From CAVWUA01 sp963758025 (GTDB lineage Bacteria; Planctomycetota; Planctomycetia; Isosphaerales; Isosphaeraceae), in assembly GCA_963758025.1 (NCBI GenBank), contig CAVWUA010000006.1, positions 1,309,679 through 1,373,678 of the forward strand: DNA of 64,000 nt, written 5' to 3'. The notes beneath the pieces are model-generated. The model ran no database searches. It was not told the origin of the DNA and saw only the letters and a list, made by a program, of their open reading frames with translations. Below are positions 1-9,539 of this stretch, one piece after another. Position 1 is the stretch's first letter. Each line of letters begins with the position of its first letter. A program made the position numbers and the translations under genes.

Positions 1-231
1 GCGGATCAGGTCGCGCGTCACCTCGCTGATGTAATGCTCGTGAGCCACCGAGATCCGGTCTTGCTCCCACTCCTGACCGGTGTGGATCAAGGCTGGCATC
101 AGAACATCGATATACAATCCCTCGACATCCGCGCCACCGTTGAGGTAGCCGTCGACCACCTGCTGCGCTCCTCGGCGGTCGAGTCGGCGAAGGCTCTCGA
201 AGTACTGGATATAGAGGGGGGCCTCGATCAT
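1..231 (-). CDS. Cobalamin (B12)-binding domain protein, N-terminal part, cut by window edge
   Basis: The open frame starts at ATG 231 and runs off the left edge (77 codons seen). It reads as the helical cap of a B12-binding module (B12-binding_2 type): an N-terminal MIEAPLYIQYFESL helix, a VVDGYLNGGADVEGLYIDVLMPAL segment and then TGQEWEQDRISVAHEHYISE, which matches the family pattern of G..W..g.isvaqEH..s. The His-containing Rossmann half that holds cobalamin (DxHxxG) would lie outside the window. Such proteins are methyltransferase corrinoid carriers or B12-dependent light or stress regulators; the part seen cannot decide. No ATG lies upstream before an in-frame stop, so this start is the likely one. 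Confidence 0.72.
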   Translation of the reverse strand, partial: MIEAPLYIQYFESLRRLDRRGAQQVVDGYLNGGADVEGLYIDVLMPALIHTGQEWEQDRISVAHEHYISEVTRDLIR

Positions 232-521
232 CCGGGCCTCGCCGATGAGGGTGCCAATCCGTGGTTTGCCAGTGGTAGGGGGAATCGCCCCTGGGAGGAA
301 TTGGGATTTCCTCGACCCGACCCTGCGATAACCTCAATTATGGGCCGTGCCCCTCGATCCCGGCAAGGCCACAAGGCGGAATAATCCGCCCATTCCTCAG
401 GTTTCGCGTTGCCCTGGCTCCAGGATGCGTCACCGGGCGCATCCACGGAATGAGGTGCGTCCTACGGTCGCTGAACCGCCCCGCCCAGACCGTTCCCGGT
501 TTCGACGTGACGGGATCGGAT
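232..521. other. Gene-free spacer
   Basis: No convincing reading frame or RNA was seen between the start of the B12-binding gene and the stop of the glycosyltransferase gene. It should carry the promoter of the leftward B12-binding gene, but I see no clear -10/-35 pair. Confidence 0.4.
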
Positions 522-2378
522 TCAGCGTCGCACGCGGCGGCGGGGCGGGTTGTACACCGTGGCGAAGGCGTCGAGGAAACCCGGGCTGCCCGGGTGGATC
601 GCCTCCAGACCCAGTTGCGACTGCAAGGCATAGGGCAGGCTCTGCTCGGTTCCGACCAGGATCACCAGGCGCTGGCGGTCGGGCAGGTTCAGCAGGTCCT
701 CGGTCCGGGCCAGGTCGATCTGGCCGAGGTGGGGCAGGGCCGAGCGGAGGATGAACCGGAGCCGGCCGCCGGGCGTGCCGGAGAGGCCCGGCCAGGTGGT
801 CGGGTCGGGGCCGACGACGGCCACCAGGTTGAATGGGCGGAGTTGCTCGCGACGGAGAATCGCGTCCCGCAGGTCCAGGAGCACGATCGTCTCGGTATGG
901 CGGAACCGGACCTCGCGCAGGCCGGTTCCGACCGTGACGGCCAGCACGGCGATCAGAAAGCCGGCCAGCACGAACCGGCGGCGGTCGTCGCGACGACGTG
1001 CCCAGCGGTCCAGCCGACGGGTCGCCAGCAACAGCACGACCAGCAGGTTCAGCCCCAGGAGCAAGCCCAGGGCCGTGGCCGCGCCCAGGCGGGACCCATG
1101 CGCCAGGTCGATGACCGCCTTGCGCAGGTCGGAACTGAGCCACCAGGCGACCGAGGCGGCGGTCGCCGGCGCCAGACCGATCAAGGTCCGCGCCGAGATC
1201 CGCCGGCTCGCCAGATCAGTCATCGCCTGCGCCGCCAGCAAGTTCAAAGGGATCAGCAGGAACAGGTACAAGGCCCGGGGACCACCCGGCCAGAGCGACG
1301 GCACCAGCGCGGCGACGGCCAGCCAGACGACCCAGAATGCCCCGCCGACCGTGGCCGGATCGTCCGTCTCGGCCGCCAGGGCCTGACGGACCGCCCGCCA
1401 GGCGGCGAACAGGCCCAGCGGCAGCGTGGCGGGCGAGAGCGTCAGGAGCAGGAGCAAGAGCCCCGGATGGCTTGGATCCCCCATGCGGGGCGGGAAGCGC
1501 AAGGCGTCGAGCAGGTCGGCACCGTAGGCGCGGAACATCGCGATGTGCCAGGGGGCCGCCACGGTCAGGCCCACGAACAGGGCCACCGCGCCGGCCGCCA
1601 GACTGGGATTATTGACCCAGGTTCGCCACCAGCGCCCGCGACGCCGCGACGCCGACGGATCGGCCAGGAGATACGCCTGGTGCAAGAGCACGACCGGCAC
1701 GCAGAGCAGGCCGAACAGGCCGACCGACAGCAACGACAACCCCAGCGCCAGCCCGCCCAGCACCCCCCACCCGCGCCGACCTTCCCCCGTGCGGAGATGC
1801 TGGCCGTAGCAGAGCAGGGCGGCCAGGGTCCCGGCAAGCCCCAGGGTCGTCGGAGTCGCCTGCTGCATCTGGATCAGAAGTTCGCGGTTGAACCCGGTCA
1901 GCACGGCCGCCGTCAGGCCTAGCCCCGGCCCTCGCCAGAGCCGGCCGTGCAGATAGACCAGGATCACCACCAGGGCACCGGCCACGTAGCTGGGCAAGAC
2001 CGTCGCCAGGGGGTCACGATGCGGGCTGAGCCACAGGCCGAGCGCCTCGAGCCAGGCGTACAGCGGGGGTTGCATCGCCACGGAGCGATACGCCTCCGCC
2101 TCCGCCTCCGGCCCCAGGCCCGAGAGCGGCACCTGGTCGGCGAACCGCCCGTCCAGCACGGCCAGCCCCCGCAAACCCCACCAGGGACCTGGCGGGTTCA
2201 GGTCCCACCAGTTCAGGGCATACAGCCCGGGCAGGACCGCCACCAGGACCACCAACGGGAAAAACATCGCCGACCTCGGCGCCGGACGCAAGAGGGGCCG
2301 CGCCGGTACGCCAACCTCCTCCAGCCGCCAGGGCCGTTCGACCCGAGGCCGCTCCAGTTTCGTCACTCTCGGCTCCAT
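522..2378 (-). CDS. GT39-like (ArnT/PMT-type) membrane glycosyltransferase
   Basis: This 618-residue protein is strongly hydrophobic with about ten membrane segments. The N-terminal periplasmic loop carries LNWWDLNPPGPWWGLRGLA and then MQPPLYAWLEALGLWLS. That arrangement, an acidic residue in loop 1 followed by a PPLYxW motif, is typical of polyprenyl-phosphate-sugar dependent GT39/ArnT relatives. Such enzymes move a sugar from a lipid carrier to an acceptor on the outer face of the inner membrane. The acceptor cannot be told. The frame is intact. The first ATG at 2378 is taken; the first 40 residues are basic and may be cytoplasmic. Both neighbours are transcribed apart from it, so it seems monocistronic. 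Confidence 0.78.
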   Translation of the reverse strand: MEPRVTKLERPRVERPWRLEEVGVPARPLLRPAPRSAMFFPLVVLVAVLPGLYALNWWDLNPPGPWWGLRGLAVLDGRFADQVPLSGLGPEAEAEAYRSVAMQPPLYAWLEALGLWLSPHRDPLATVLPSYVAGALVVILVYLHGRLWRGPGLGLTAAVLTGFNRELLIQMQQATPTTLGLAGTLAALLCYGQHLRTGEGRRGWGVLGGLALGLSLLSVGLFGLLCVPVVLLHQAYLLADPSASRRRGRWWRTWVNNPSLAAGAVALFVGLTVAAPWHIAMFRAYGADLLDALRFPPRMGDPSHPGLLLLLLTLSPATLPLGLFAAWRAVRQALAAETDDPATVGGAFWVVWLAVAALVPSLWPGGPRALYLFLLIPLNLLAAQAMTDLASRRISARTLIGLAPATAASVAWWLSSDLRKAVIDLAHGSRLGAATALGLLLGLNLLVVLLLATRRLDRWARRRDDRRRFVLAGFLIAVLAVTVGTGLREVRFRHTETIVLLDLRDAILRREQLRPFNLVAVVGPDPTTWPGLSGTPGGRLRFILRSALPHLGQIDLARTEDLLNLPDRQRLVILVGTEQSLPYALQSQLGLEAIHPGSPGFLDAFATVYNPPRRRVRR

Positions 2379-2617
2379 CGCCGACGGCCCCCAAAAGCCT
2401 GGATGGACCGCGCCCGCCCGCCGCGAGACCGCCTCCGTGCCCGCTTTCTTCGCACCATAACAGAACCCGCCCGACGCGCGTAGGCGGGTCTCCTTCGGTT
2501 CCCCGAATCCAGTCCGTTGACAAGCCTGGGTCGATTCCCTGATACTCCTAATTCATTGGGAGATCGTTTCCGTTCGAGATCTCGCCTTTCTCCTTCACGA
2601 TGCGAGGACACCACACG

Positions 2618-3652
2618 ATGCATCGTCCCTCGATCTCACGCGCCCAGGGCTTCACCTTGATCGAGCTTCTGGTCGTCATCGCGATCATTGGCGTCTTGAT
2701 CGCGCTCTTGCTCCCGGCCGTGCAGGCGGCGCGTGAAGCGGCGCGGCGGATGAGCTGCACGAACAACCTCAAGCAGATTGGCCTGGCCCTGCACAACTAC
2801 GAGACGACTGTGGGCGTCTTCCCGCCATCGATGGTCCTGGCCGGGGCGGGCAACATCCCGTACTGGAACGGCGGCTGGAGTTCCCAGGGACGCATCCTGC
2901 CGTACATGGAGCAGAACGCCCTGTTCAACTCGGCCAACTTCGGCATCAACAAGGAGGAGCCGCAGAACTCCACCGTGATCCGCCAGACCGTCGCCGCCTT
3001 CCTCTGCCCGAGCGAGATCAACCGCCAGCCCTCGGTGCACGACTACGGCGTCTCGGGCGTCACCTCCTACGGCGCGTGCGGCGGCGACTGGTTCGTCTGG
3101 AGCGGCTTCCAGGGGCCGGAAAACCGCAGTGCCTTCGGTCCCAACCGCAGCCGCCGGACCGCCGACTTCACCGACGGCCTGAGCCAGACGATTCTGTTCG
3201 CCGAGGTGAAAACGTATTTGCCCGCCTACATCTGTGACGGCGTCGGGCTGTCGCAGATCCAGAACCCGGCCAACGTTCCGCCGCCGACCGCCAACCCGCA
3301 AACCGTGGCGCCGGAGTATTTCAGCGGCGCGTGCCGGTATTATGCGCTCTCGCACACCGAATGGTCCGACGGCGCCGTGCATTCCTCGGGCATGACGACG
3401 GCCTGGCCGCCGAACAAGGTCATTCGGGGCACGCCGAACCGTAACATGGACATCGACCTCAACGGCATCAACGAGGAGAAGGGCGGCCCGACCTTCGCGG
3501 CGATGACGGCCCGGAGTTATCATCCGGGAGGTTTGAACGTCCTGCTCGGCGACGGCTCGGTCACGTTCATCAAGGACTCAATCAGCGGAACCACCTGGCG
3601 GGCCCTCGGCACGGTCGCCGGTGGGGAAGTTGTCAGCCAAGATAATTTTTAA
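2618..3652 (+). CDS. DUF1559 pilin-like exported protein
   Basis: The protein opens with a type IV prepilin leader (AQGFTLIELLVVIAIIG), cleaved before Phe and followed by a membrane helix, then the DUF1559 body with NNLKQIGLALHNYE. It ends with the H-x9-DG signature HPGGLNVLLGDGSV. This family is hugely expanded in planctomycetes and little else; its proteins are thought to be surface pseudopilins. I prefer ATG 2618 over the in-frame ATG 2600, because GAGG lies about ten bases before 2618 and nothing similar precedes 2600. The length of 344 residues is normal for the family and the frame is intact. An AT-rich tail with short inverted repeats follows the stop. Confidence 0.93.
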   Translation: MHRPSISRAQGFTLIELLVVIAIIGVLIALLLPAVQAAREAARRMSCTNNLKQIGLALHNYETTVGVFPPSMVLAGAGNIPYWNGGWSSQGRILPYMEQNALFNSANFGINKEEPQNSTVIRQTVAAFLCPSEINRQPSVHDYGVSGVTSYGACGGDWFVWSGFQGPENRSAFGPNRSRRTADFTDGLSQTILFAEVKTYLPAYICDGVGLSQIQNPANVPPPTANPQTVAPEYFSGACRYYALSHTEWSDGAVHSSGMTTAWPPNKVIRGTPNRNMDIDLNGINEEKGGPTFAAMTARSYHPGGLNVLLGDGSVTFIKDSISGTTWRALGTVAGGEVVSQDNF

Positions 3653-3756
3653 TTGATAATATTTTTTAATCAATGCGTGGGAGCGAGAGAAAATCTCTCC
3701 GAACGGCGTCACTCCGAAAACAATCAATTATCAACGCCTAACCACAGAGGCACTTC

Positions 3757-4818
3757 ATGACATCTCGCTCGATTTCCCTGTTCCTGATCCTCTCGGCGCT
3801 GGGAATGCCCCTGGCTGGCTGCTCTCGGGAGACGACCACGGACGGAACCACCGCCGAAGCCTCGACGGCGAAGGAGGTGGTCGTTTACGCGGCCCTGGAC
3901 CGCGAGTTCTCCGAGCCGCTTCTGGCAAAGTACGCCGAGCAGACCGGCGTGCGGGTCGAGCCGAAATTCGACGTCGAGAGCACCAAGACGGTCGGCCTGA
4001 CCGAGGCGATCCGCGCCGAGGCGAACCGGCCGCGCTGCGACCTGTTCTGGAACAACGAGATCCTCAACACCCTCCGGCTCAAGCAGGAAGGGCGGCTCGC
4101 CCCGTTCCACCCGAGCCACGCCGAGGAATACCCCGAAACCTTCCGGGCCAAGGACGGCACCTGGTACGGCCTGGCGGCTCGGGCGCGCATCTTGCTGGTC
4201 AACACCGAGGTCGTCCCCGAGGCCGAGCGGCCGACGAGCATCCGCGACCTGCTCGACCCGAAGTGGAAGGGGAAGATCGGCATCGCCAAGCCGATGTTCG
4301 GCACGACCGCCACGCACGCCGCTTGCCTGTTCGCCCACTGGGGGAGTGAGAAGACGAAGCAGTATTACCGGGACCTGAAGGCCAACGATATCCAGGTGCT
4401 CTCGGGCAACAAGCAGGTCGCGCAGGCGGTCGGCAAGGGGCAGCTCGCCTTCGGCATGACCGACACGGACGACGCACTCGGCGAGATCGACGCTGGCAGC
4501 CCGGTGGTGATCGTCTATCCCGACCGCCAGCCGGAGGAGTTAGGCACCCTGTTCATCCCGAACACCCTGGCGATCATCAAAGGAGCACCGCACCCCGAGG
4601 CGGCTGAGGCCCTGGCCGACTACGTGCTCAGCCCCGAGATCGAAATCGCGCTGGCCGAAGGCCCCAGCGGTCAGATCCCCCTGAACCGGACGGTGGACGT
4701 GCCCCTGCGGGTCGAGACACCCCGCACGGTCCACGCCATGCCGGCCGATTTCGAGGCCGCCGCGAAGCTCTGGAACGAGACGATGACCTTCCTGACCGCC
4801 GAGTTCGGCGGACGCTGA
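3757..4818 (+). CDS. Iron(III) ABC transporter substrate-binding lipoprotein (FutA/AfuA-like)
   Basis: This 353-residue protein has a signal peptide ending in the lipobox LAGC (Cys 22) and is therefore a lipid-anchored periplasmic binding protein. The mature part follows the type 2 binding-protein plan: VVVYAALDREFSEPLL at the start, DLFWNNEILNTLRL, YGLAARARILLVNT and a C-terminal LADYVLSPEIE. These match ferric-ion binding proteins of the FutA/AfuA group. No permease or ATPase gene lies nearby, so it is an orphan binding protein or works with a distant transporter. The next gene follows 57 bases downstream on the same strand. Confidence 0.82.
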   Translation: MTSRSISLFLILSALGMPLAGCSRETTTDGTTAEASTAKEVVVYAALDREFSEPLLAKYAEQTGVRVEPKFDVESTKTVGLTEAIRAEANRPRCDLFWNNEILNTLRLKQEGRLAPFHPSHAEEYPETFRAKDGTWYGLAARARILLVNTEVVPEAERPTSIRDLLDPKWKGKIGIAKPMFGTTATHAACLFAHWGSEKTKQYYRDLKANDIQVLSGNKQVAQAVGKGQLAFGMTDTDDALGEIDAGSPVVIVYPDRQPEELGTLFIPNTLAIIKGAPHPEAAEALADYVLSPEIEIALAEGPSGQIPLNRTVDVPLRVETPRTVHAMPADFEAAAKLWNETMTFLTAEFGGR

Positions 4819-4875
4819 GCCGTCGAGCCGGTTTTCACATTCCTTAACCCCTTCCCGACGAAAGGAGAACCCACC

Positions 4876-5515
4876 ATGCCGACCATCCGCCCGATCGTCC
4901 TTCTGTCGGCGGCCCTGGCCGTCGCGACCCCTGGTCCGGCCGCGCCCGAGGAGAAGGCGACCACCTGGAACTTCGACAAGAGCCCGACCGGCGCGATCGC
5001 CGAAGGGTTCACCGCCGAATCCGGCACGTGGGCGGTCGTCACCGAGCCGGGAGACGAAACCAACCACGTGCTCGCCCAGCAGGCCGAGAATCCCGACGAT
5101 CTCTTCAACGTCACGCTGGCGCGGTCGCCGAGCCTGATGAACGTGGACCTCAGCGTGCGGCTGAAGGCCGTCTCCGGCGAGCTGGACCGCGGGGGCGGGC
5201 TCGTCTGGCGCGCGAAGGATGGGCAGAACTACTACATCGCCCGCTATAACCCGCTGGAGGAAAATTTCCGCGTGTACCGGGTTGCCGAGGGCCGTCGCAC
5301 GCAGCTCCGCAGCGCCGACAACGTGCGGCTGGACGAGGGATGGCACGCCTTGCGGGTGACGATGGTTGGACCGCAGATCCGCTGCATGCTCGACGGCCGC
5401 ACGCTCCTGAACGTCGAGGATGAGACGTTCGCCGAAGCGGGCCGGATCGGCCTCTGGACGAAGGCCGATGCGCGGCACTCTGTTCGATGACCTCACCGTC
5501 CACGAAGCGGACTGA
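4876..5515 (+). CDS. Exported LamG/DUF1080-like (concanavalin fold) protein, frameshift near 3' end
   Basis: A signal peptide (MPTIRPIVLLSAALAVATPGP) is followed by a single jelly-roll domain of the LamG / 3-keto-disaccharide hydrolase type, with WNFDKSPTGAIAEGF, GGGLVWRAKDGQNYYIARYNP and IGLWTKADA. AAGGAG sits nine bases before the start. The raw frame stops at 5488 just after KADAR. The next frame from 5477 supplies the family's usual ending (TLFDDLTVHEAD, stop 5513-5515), so one base is in excess near 5476 and the full protein is 212 residues. The substrate is unknown; the fold binds or cleaves glycans. It probably shares a transcript with the iron-binding lipoprotein upstream. Confidence 0.75.
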
Positions 5516-5522
5516 TCGGCGC

Positions 5523-7091
5523 TCAGACCAGTTTGGAGAGTCCTTTACGCAGAGCCTCGGCCACCTGGGCGGCGCCGTAGCCGTGCTCGACCATCAAGCA
5601 GGGTATTCCTTGCTTCTCACATTCGGGACGCAGGCTTTCCGAGACATGGTGGCCGACAAATTCCTTGAGTATCAGGACAAGGTCCACGCCTTTATTGCGG
5701 ACGCGCTGCTCCAGGGATTTGAGCATAACGGGCCGGGCGCTTTCATACGGCTCCCATTCCAGTTCGTCGAAGTCGAAGACCTGTTCGAGCGACTTGCGGG
5801 CATCTTCCCGCACGGCGCCGCCGATCATCAGAACCCGCTTGTCGCGGGTGGCCTCGACGAGGTCCTGGAACTGCTCGTGCAGCCTCCCGATCTCCTCGCT
5901 CTTGGCCTGATCCTGATCGATCCGTTCCAGGTTGCGCCTCAAGGAACGGAAATCCTTGCCGCCGAGCAGGTCCTGATAAGGGCGAACCAGTTCGAGCAAC
6001 TGGGGATCGGACGTGCCCATCCCCTTGACGACGCGGTCAAGGACATCGAGGAACTCATCGACCCCTTCGTCGGGCAGGTGATAGCGCGCGATGACGCCCC
6101 TGAGTTCTTCAAAGGATTCCTGGGCGGCCTCGCGCGCCTGCCGGCGGAGTTCCTGCTCGCGGCGCTCGACTTCCTGCCGGCGCTGAATGGCCTCCCGCTC
6201 GCGGCGGGTGGCCTCCATCGCCTGGCGGAGTTGTTCTTCGGCCTCAACAATATAGGTATCCCAATCGGTCTCAAACGAACGGCTAAACGCTTCGATATAT
6301 CCAGGCCAGTATTGTTTCGAGATACCAACCAATTTCGGAAAGATTTCCCGGAGCTGGGCCTGGTCGTCCTCGGTCAGGCCGGTGGCCATGCCCGACTCGA
6401 CCCACGCCTGGAGCCGCCGATAGCGGCCGATCCAGATCCGGAGTTGCGCCAGTTGCTCCTTCTGGTCGAGCATGCCGAAGTGGATTTCCCCGTCGGTGAC
6501 TTCGCGGGACAGGGTCTGGATCTGCCCGGCGGGGAAGTACGTCTCGGCCTCGCGGGCCAGGCGGTCCTCATCAGCGAACTGACCGGAGAGATGGGGCAGT
6601 AACTGGTCCAGTTCCTGACGGAGTTCCTCATATTGTTCGCGGGCCTGCCGCAGTTCCCGGCGCACGGCGTCGGCCTCCTTGAGTACCGCGTCCAGCTCCC
6701 CTTGCGCCTCGCGACGCCTGGTGGCGATCTCGTTCTGGGCCGTCACGATGTCCTGCTCGGCCTCGCGCTGGATCGCCGGGTCCAGGGTGGAGAGACTCTG
6801 CGCGAGTTTTTTCATCAATTCCTTGAGACGTAGTTCATCAACATCCGTCTGCTCTAGCTCTCGTAACCGAACAGGCCGGACTTCCTGGACCCGGTGCTCT
6901 GCCTTCCGGGTGCGTTCCTCGGCGGCCCGAAGCCGCTCGGCCGCCTGACGCGTCTCCACATCGAGTTTTTGCGCCGAGATTTGGATTCGGCCTGACGTAC
7001 TAATTCCGCAAGACGGTCCAATGCGTTCGACATCGGAATTTTCTCTTTTCATGATAAGGGAACTGAGGCCACGCCAAGGTCGAGGCGGCAT
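5523..7091 (-). CDS. Long coiled-coil protein with C-terminal DUF2325-like domain
   Basis: This protein of up to 522 residues has no signal peptide. Residues 40-340 are almost entirely charged heptads (long E/R/Q/A runs), so a rod-like coiled coil is expected. The last 95 residues form a small Rossmann-like module: RVLMIGGAVREDARKSLEQ, a central VDLVLILKEFVGHHVSESL and PCLMVEHGYGAAQVAEAL. This fits DUF2325, where a GG near the start and an H-containing strand recur. The true start may be ATG 7091 or 7052 (MKRENSDVER); neither has a clear Shine-Dalgarno. It is convergent with the LamG-like gene. The function is unknown; see findings. Confidence 0.6.
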   Translation of the reverse strand: MPPRPWRGLSSLIMKRENSDVERIGPSCGISTSGRIQISAQKLDVETRQAAERLRAAEERTRKAEHRVQEVRPVRLRELEQTDVDELRLKELMKKLAQSLSTLDPAIQREAEQDIVTAQNEIATRRREAQGELDAVLKEADAVRRELRQAREQYEELRQELDQLLPHLSGQFADEDRLAREAETYFPAGQIQTLSREVTDGEIHFGMLDQKEQLAQLRIWIGRYRRLQAWVESGMATGLTEDDQAQLREIFPKLVGISKQYWPGYIEAFSRSFETDWDTYIVEAEEQLRQAMEATRREREAIQRRQEVERREQELRRQAREAAQESFEELRGVIARYHLPDEGVDEFLDVLDRVVKGMGTSDPQLLELVRPYQDLLGGKDFRSLRRNLERIDQDQAKSEEIGRLHEQFQDLVEATRDKRVLMIGGAVREDARKSLEQVFDFDELEWEPYESARPVMLKSLEQRVRNKGVDLVLILKEFVGHHVSESLRPECEKQGIPCLMVEHGYGAAQVAEALRKGLSKLV

Positions 7092-8099
7092 CTCGCGATG
7101 ATCCGCGAGATCGGAGAGGGGGGAGCCTTGAGAAGTGGATACTTCCGGACCGGACCAGGCCGGATGAGACCGGCAGAATCCTATTCGAGGCGGAGGGCCT
7201 GGGGGAATCCTTCCTTCTTCGGGTTCTATCTCGCTCCCATCGTGGAGGTACGATACCTACGAGAATACACGACTCAACGTGACGACTGTTGGAAAGACTT
7301 CAGAGCCATTCGTCGCCATCAAAAAAAATCGAAACGATCGAGGCTGGAGGTCCTTTGCCGGGATCATGCGCAAACGGAAGAAAAACCATATAGAACATTG
7401 TCACGACCCGGATGGCCCCGGACCAGGACCTTTTTACGAATTTTCCGCGCTTTGGAATCGTAAACCCGAGTGCCGGGCATGTCCAGAGCACAATGAAGCA
7501 GTATTCCCAAGATGAGGAAATCTGTAGCCCGCGACCAGGATACAATCGAACAGAACTGATAAGTCCGTTGATTCGTGGGGACATGCATCATGTGGTGACG
7601 CGGAAAAAACCGGCGTTCCATGATTTCGGAACCCAGAATTCCAGATATGCGGAAGTCCTTGTGCCCATGTCCCGCGCGAGACGGAGAGGCTCATCCCGTG
7701 GGAAAAGAAACCTGGACACACCCGCAAATAGGAATTCGGATTCCCAGGACCCGTCACCAGGTCCCTCGGACTCCACCCGCCCGCCCTCCCGGCAAGACAG
7801 CCCATCTGTCCGCTCCGCGCAGGCCCCCCCTGGGTGGTCGGTCGGACGTTCCTATACGGCCGTCAGTAAAAGAAACGACCGCGGGCGATGGTCCATGAGT
7901 TGCACGCCAACTTCCGGTCGCGTACGGTGTCGGTGCGCGCCTCGTCAGCCAGAACCTGCCCAGAGGACGCTTCCATGCCTGTTACCCAATGAATGGTGGC
8001 GGGATGGCTTTTTGAGTCGTAGGGCCTTCAGATTCCGGGAAAACGTGCTCCCGGATCGCACCTGGAGCCCTTCTTGAAGACCCCAGGGAGATTGACGTA
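7092..8099. other. Gene-free stretch of about 1 kb
   Basis: This region has lower G+C than its surroundings and only short frames without family features on either strand. I recognise no tRNA, riboswitch or IS end. It must hold the promoters of the divergent DUF2325 gene and sodC. A decayed gene or a small RNA cannot be excluded by eye. Confidence 0.4.
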
Positions 8100-8654
8100 A
8101 TGACAAAGACGCGCTTCATTCCCATCGTGACCGCTGGCGTGCTGGTTGCCCTGACGGTGGCGGCCGCGCCCCAGGCCGAGAAGAAGAAGAACGCCCCGCG
8201 CGTGAACAAGGCGATCGCGGTCTTGCACCCCCTCGGTGACAACAAGGTTTCCGGTCAGGTGACCTTCACCCGAGTCGAGCAGGGCATCCGCATCCAGGCA
8301 ACGATCAACGGCCTGACGCCCGGCAAGCACGGCTTCCACATCCATGAATACGGCGATTGCAGCTCCCCCGACGGCAAGTCGGCCGGCGGCCACTTCAACC
8401 CGCTGAACAACCCCCACGCCGGCCCGATGGACAAGATGCGGCACGTCGGCGACATGGGCAACATCGAGGCCGACGCCAGCGGCAAGGCCACCTATGACAT
8501 GGTCGATCCGGCGCTGTCCTTCCAGGGACCCCGTTCGATCCTCGGGCGTGGTCTGATCGTCCACGCCGGCGCGGACGACCTCAAGAGCCAGCCCTCCGGC
8601 GATGCCGGCGGACGCGTCGCCTGCGGCGTCATCGGCGTGGCTCAGGGCGAATAA
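8100..8654 (+). CDS. sodC: Exported Cu,Zn superoxide dismutase
   Basis: This 184-residue protein carries a signal peptide (about 26 residues) and the complete SodC fold. Copper ligands lie in GFHIHEYG and in IVHAGADD, zinc ligands in GGHFNP, HAGPMD and RHVGDMGN, and the disulfide pair in YGDCSS and VACGVIG. It converts superoxide to peroxide and oxygen outside the cytoplasm. A charged KKKNAPRVNK stretch follows the leader. The length is normal and the frame intact. A hairpin follows the stop. Confidence 0.95.
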   Translation: MTKTRFIPIVTAGVLVALTVAAAPQAEKKKNAPRVNKAIAVLHPLGDNKVSGQVTFTRVEQGIRIQATINGLTPGKHGFHIHEYGDCSSPDGKSAGGHFNPLNNPHAGPMDKMRHVGDMGNIEADASGKATYDMVDPALSFQGPRSILGRGLIVHAGADDLKSQPSGDAGGRVACGVIGVAQGE

Positions 8655-8676
8655 CGCGGAATCCCCAACGCGCCAC

Positions 8677-8708
8677 GCCGGGTGCCGGGACGATCCCCGG
8701 CGCCCGGC
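8677..8708. terminator. GC-rich hairpin between convergent genes
   Basis: Arms GCCGGGTGCCGGG and CCCGGCGCCCGGC pair over 13 positions with one G-T wobble and a six-base loop. It lies between the sodC stop and the stop of the leftward membrane-protein gene, where a two-way terminator is expected. There is no U-run, so this is inference from position and structure. Confidence 0.5.
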
Positions 8709-8713
8709 CGGCG

Positions 8714-9001
8714 TCACTCCGGGTCGCCCCGGAACCGGAACCAGGCGACGAGGCGGTCCCAGGCGGCGAACAGGCCAAAACCCACCAGCGACAGGGCCAT
8801 CGCCACCAGGCCCACACCCAGGCCAAGCCCGAGCAACAGGAAGAACCCCAGGACCAGTTCGCGGACCCCCGGAGTCCGGAACGCCAGCAGCCAGACGGCG
8901 ACCACGGCGACCAGGAGCATCAGCGAACGGATGCGGAATTGCCGCCGACGACGCTGCTCCTGCTCCTGCTCCTGCGGGGAAATGTCGATGTGCGGTCGCA
9001 T
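8714..9001 (-). CDS. Small two-helix membrane protein
   Basis: This 95-residue frame starts at ATG 9001. A basic, Gln/Glu-rich head (DISPQEQEQEQRRRRQF) precedes RIRSLMLLVAVVAVWLLAF, a helix type very common at the start of short planctomycete membrane proteins, and then a longer hydrophobic stretch of glycines and leucines. The C-terminus is aromatic and charged. It lies 40 bases after the epimerase gene on the same strand and is probably co-transcribed. No function can be assigned. Confidence 0.6.
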   Translation of the reverse strand: MRPHIDISPQEQEQEQRRRRQFRIRSLMLLVAVVAVWLLAFRTPGVRELVLGFFLLLGLGLGVGLVAMALSLVGFGLFAAWDRLVAWFRFRGDPE

Positions 9002-9041
9002 CGGGGTCCTTCGGATCAGGAATCCCCACGGACGCGGGCGA

Positions 9042-9539
9042 TCAATCCATGGGGAAGCGGTCGGGGTCAGCCTCCTCGTGACGGATCTCATCGACCGGCT
9101 CGGCCTTGCCCCAGCCGGCATAGAGGCGGTTCGGAGCATTGACGACCAGGCCGGGGACATCACCGACATTGCGGTACGCGTGGACGACCCCCGGCGGAAT
9201 CCAGAGGGCCGCGGGGTTCGAGGCGCCGACAACCCAGGACATCCGGTGGCCGAAGGTCGGGCTCTCGCCGCGCGTGTCCCAGACCCAGAGCCGGAAGTCC
9301 GACGGACCAAAGAAGGCGAAGCCGTCGGTCTGATCGACGTGCTCGTGCGGCCCCCGGGTCACGCCCGGCAGGGTGATCGAGGCATACGCCATCCTCGGCC
9401 AGCACTCCGATTCCAGCTCGTCATGCCGGAACAGCTCCACGAGCGAGCCGCGCGCGTCGTGGTAGATCGTGAGCGGGCGAAGGATCACCCCAGCGACCTC
9501 GCCGTCCGCGAAAACCGGCGTGCTCTGGTTCGACGGCAT
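9042..9539 (-). CDS. dTDP-4-dehydrorhamnose 3,5-epimerase-like cupin
   Basis: From ATG 9539 the protein has 165 residues and the single-domain cupin plan of RmlC relatives: a short N-terminal strand, YHDARGSLVELFRHDEL, then ITLPGVTRGPHEHVDQTDGF with its His residues, and ALWIPPGVVHAYRNVGD. In true RmlC a His/Asp pair and a Tyr epimerise the 4-keto sugar for nucleotide-sugar synthesis. The match is to the family; the substrate is not fixed. I chose ATG 9539 because GGGGG precedes it and the cupin begins soon after; longer in-frame starts (9611, 9737) would add low-complexity residues. Confidence 0.75.
   Translation of the reverse strand: MPSNQSTPVFADGEVAGVILRPLTIYHDARGSLVELFRHDELESECWPRMAYASITLPGVTRGPHEHVDQTDGFAFFGPSDFRLWVWDTRGESPTFGHRMSWVVGASNPAALWIPPGVVHAYRNVGDVPGLVVNAPNRLYAGWGKAEPVDEIRHEEADPDRFPMD

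Noticed and set aside
430..1922. Long open frames on the plus strand across the glycosyltransferase gene
   Set aside because: They are rich in Arg, Gly, Pro and Gln without any family features, as expected for the antisense of a GC-rich gene; the minus-strand frame has clear membrane segments and motifs.
7092..8099. Several 60-120 codon frames in the 1-kb spacer before sodC
   Set aside because: They overlap one another on both strands, lack ribosome sites and show no domain or membrane pattern.
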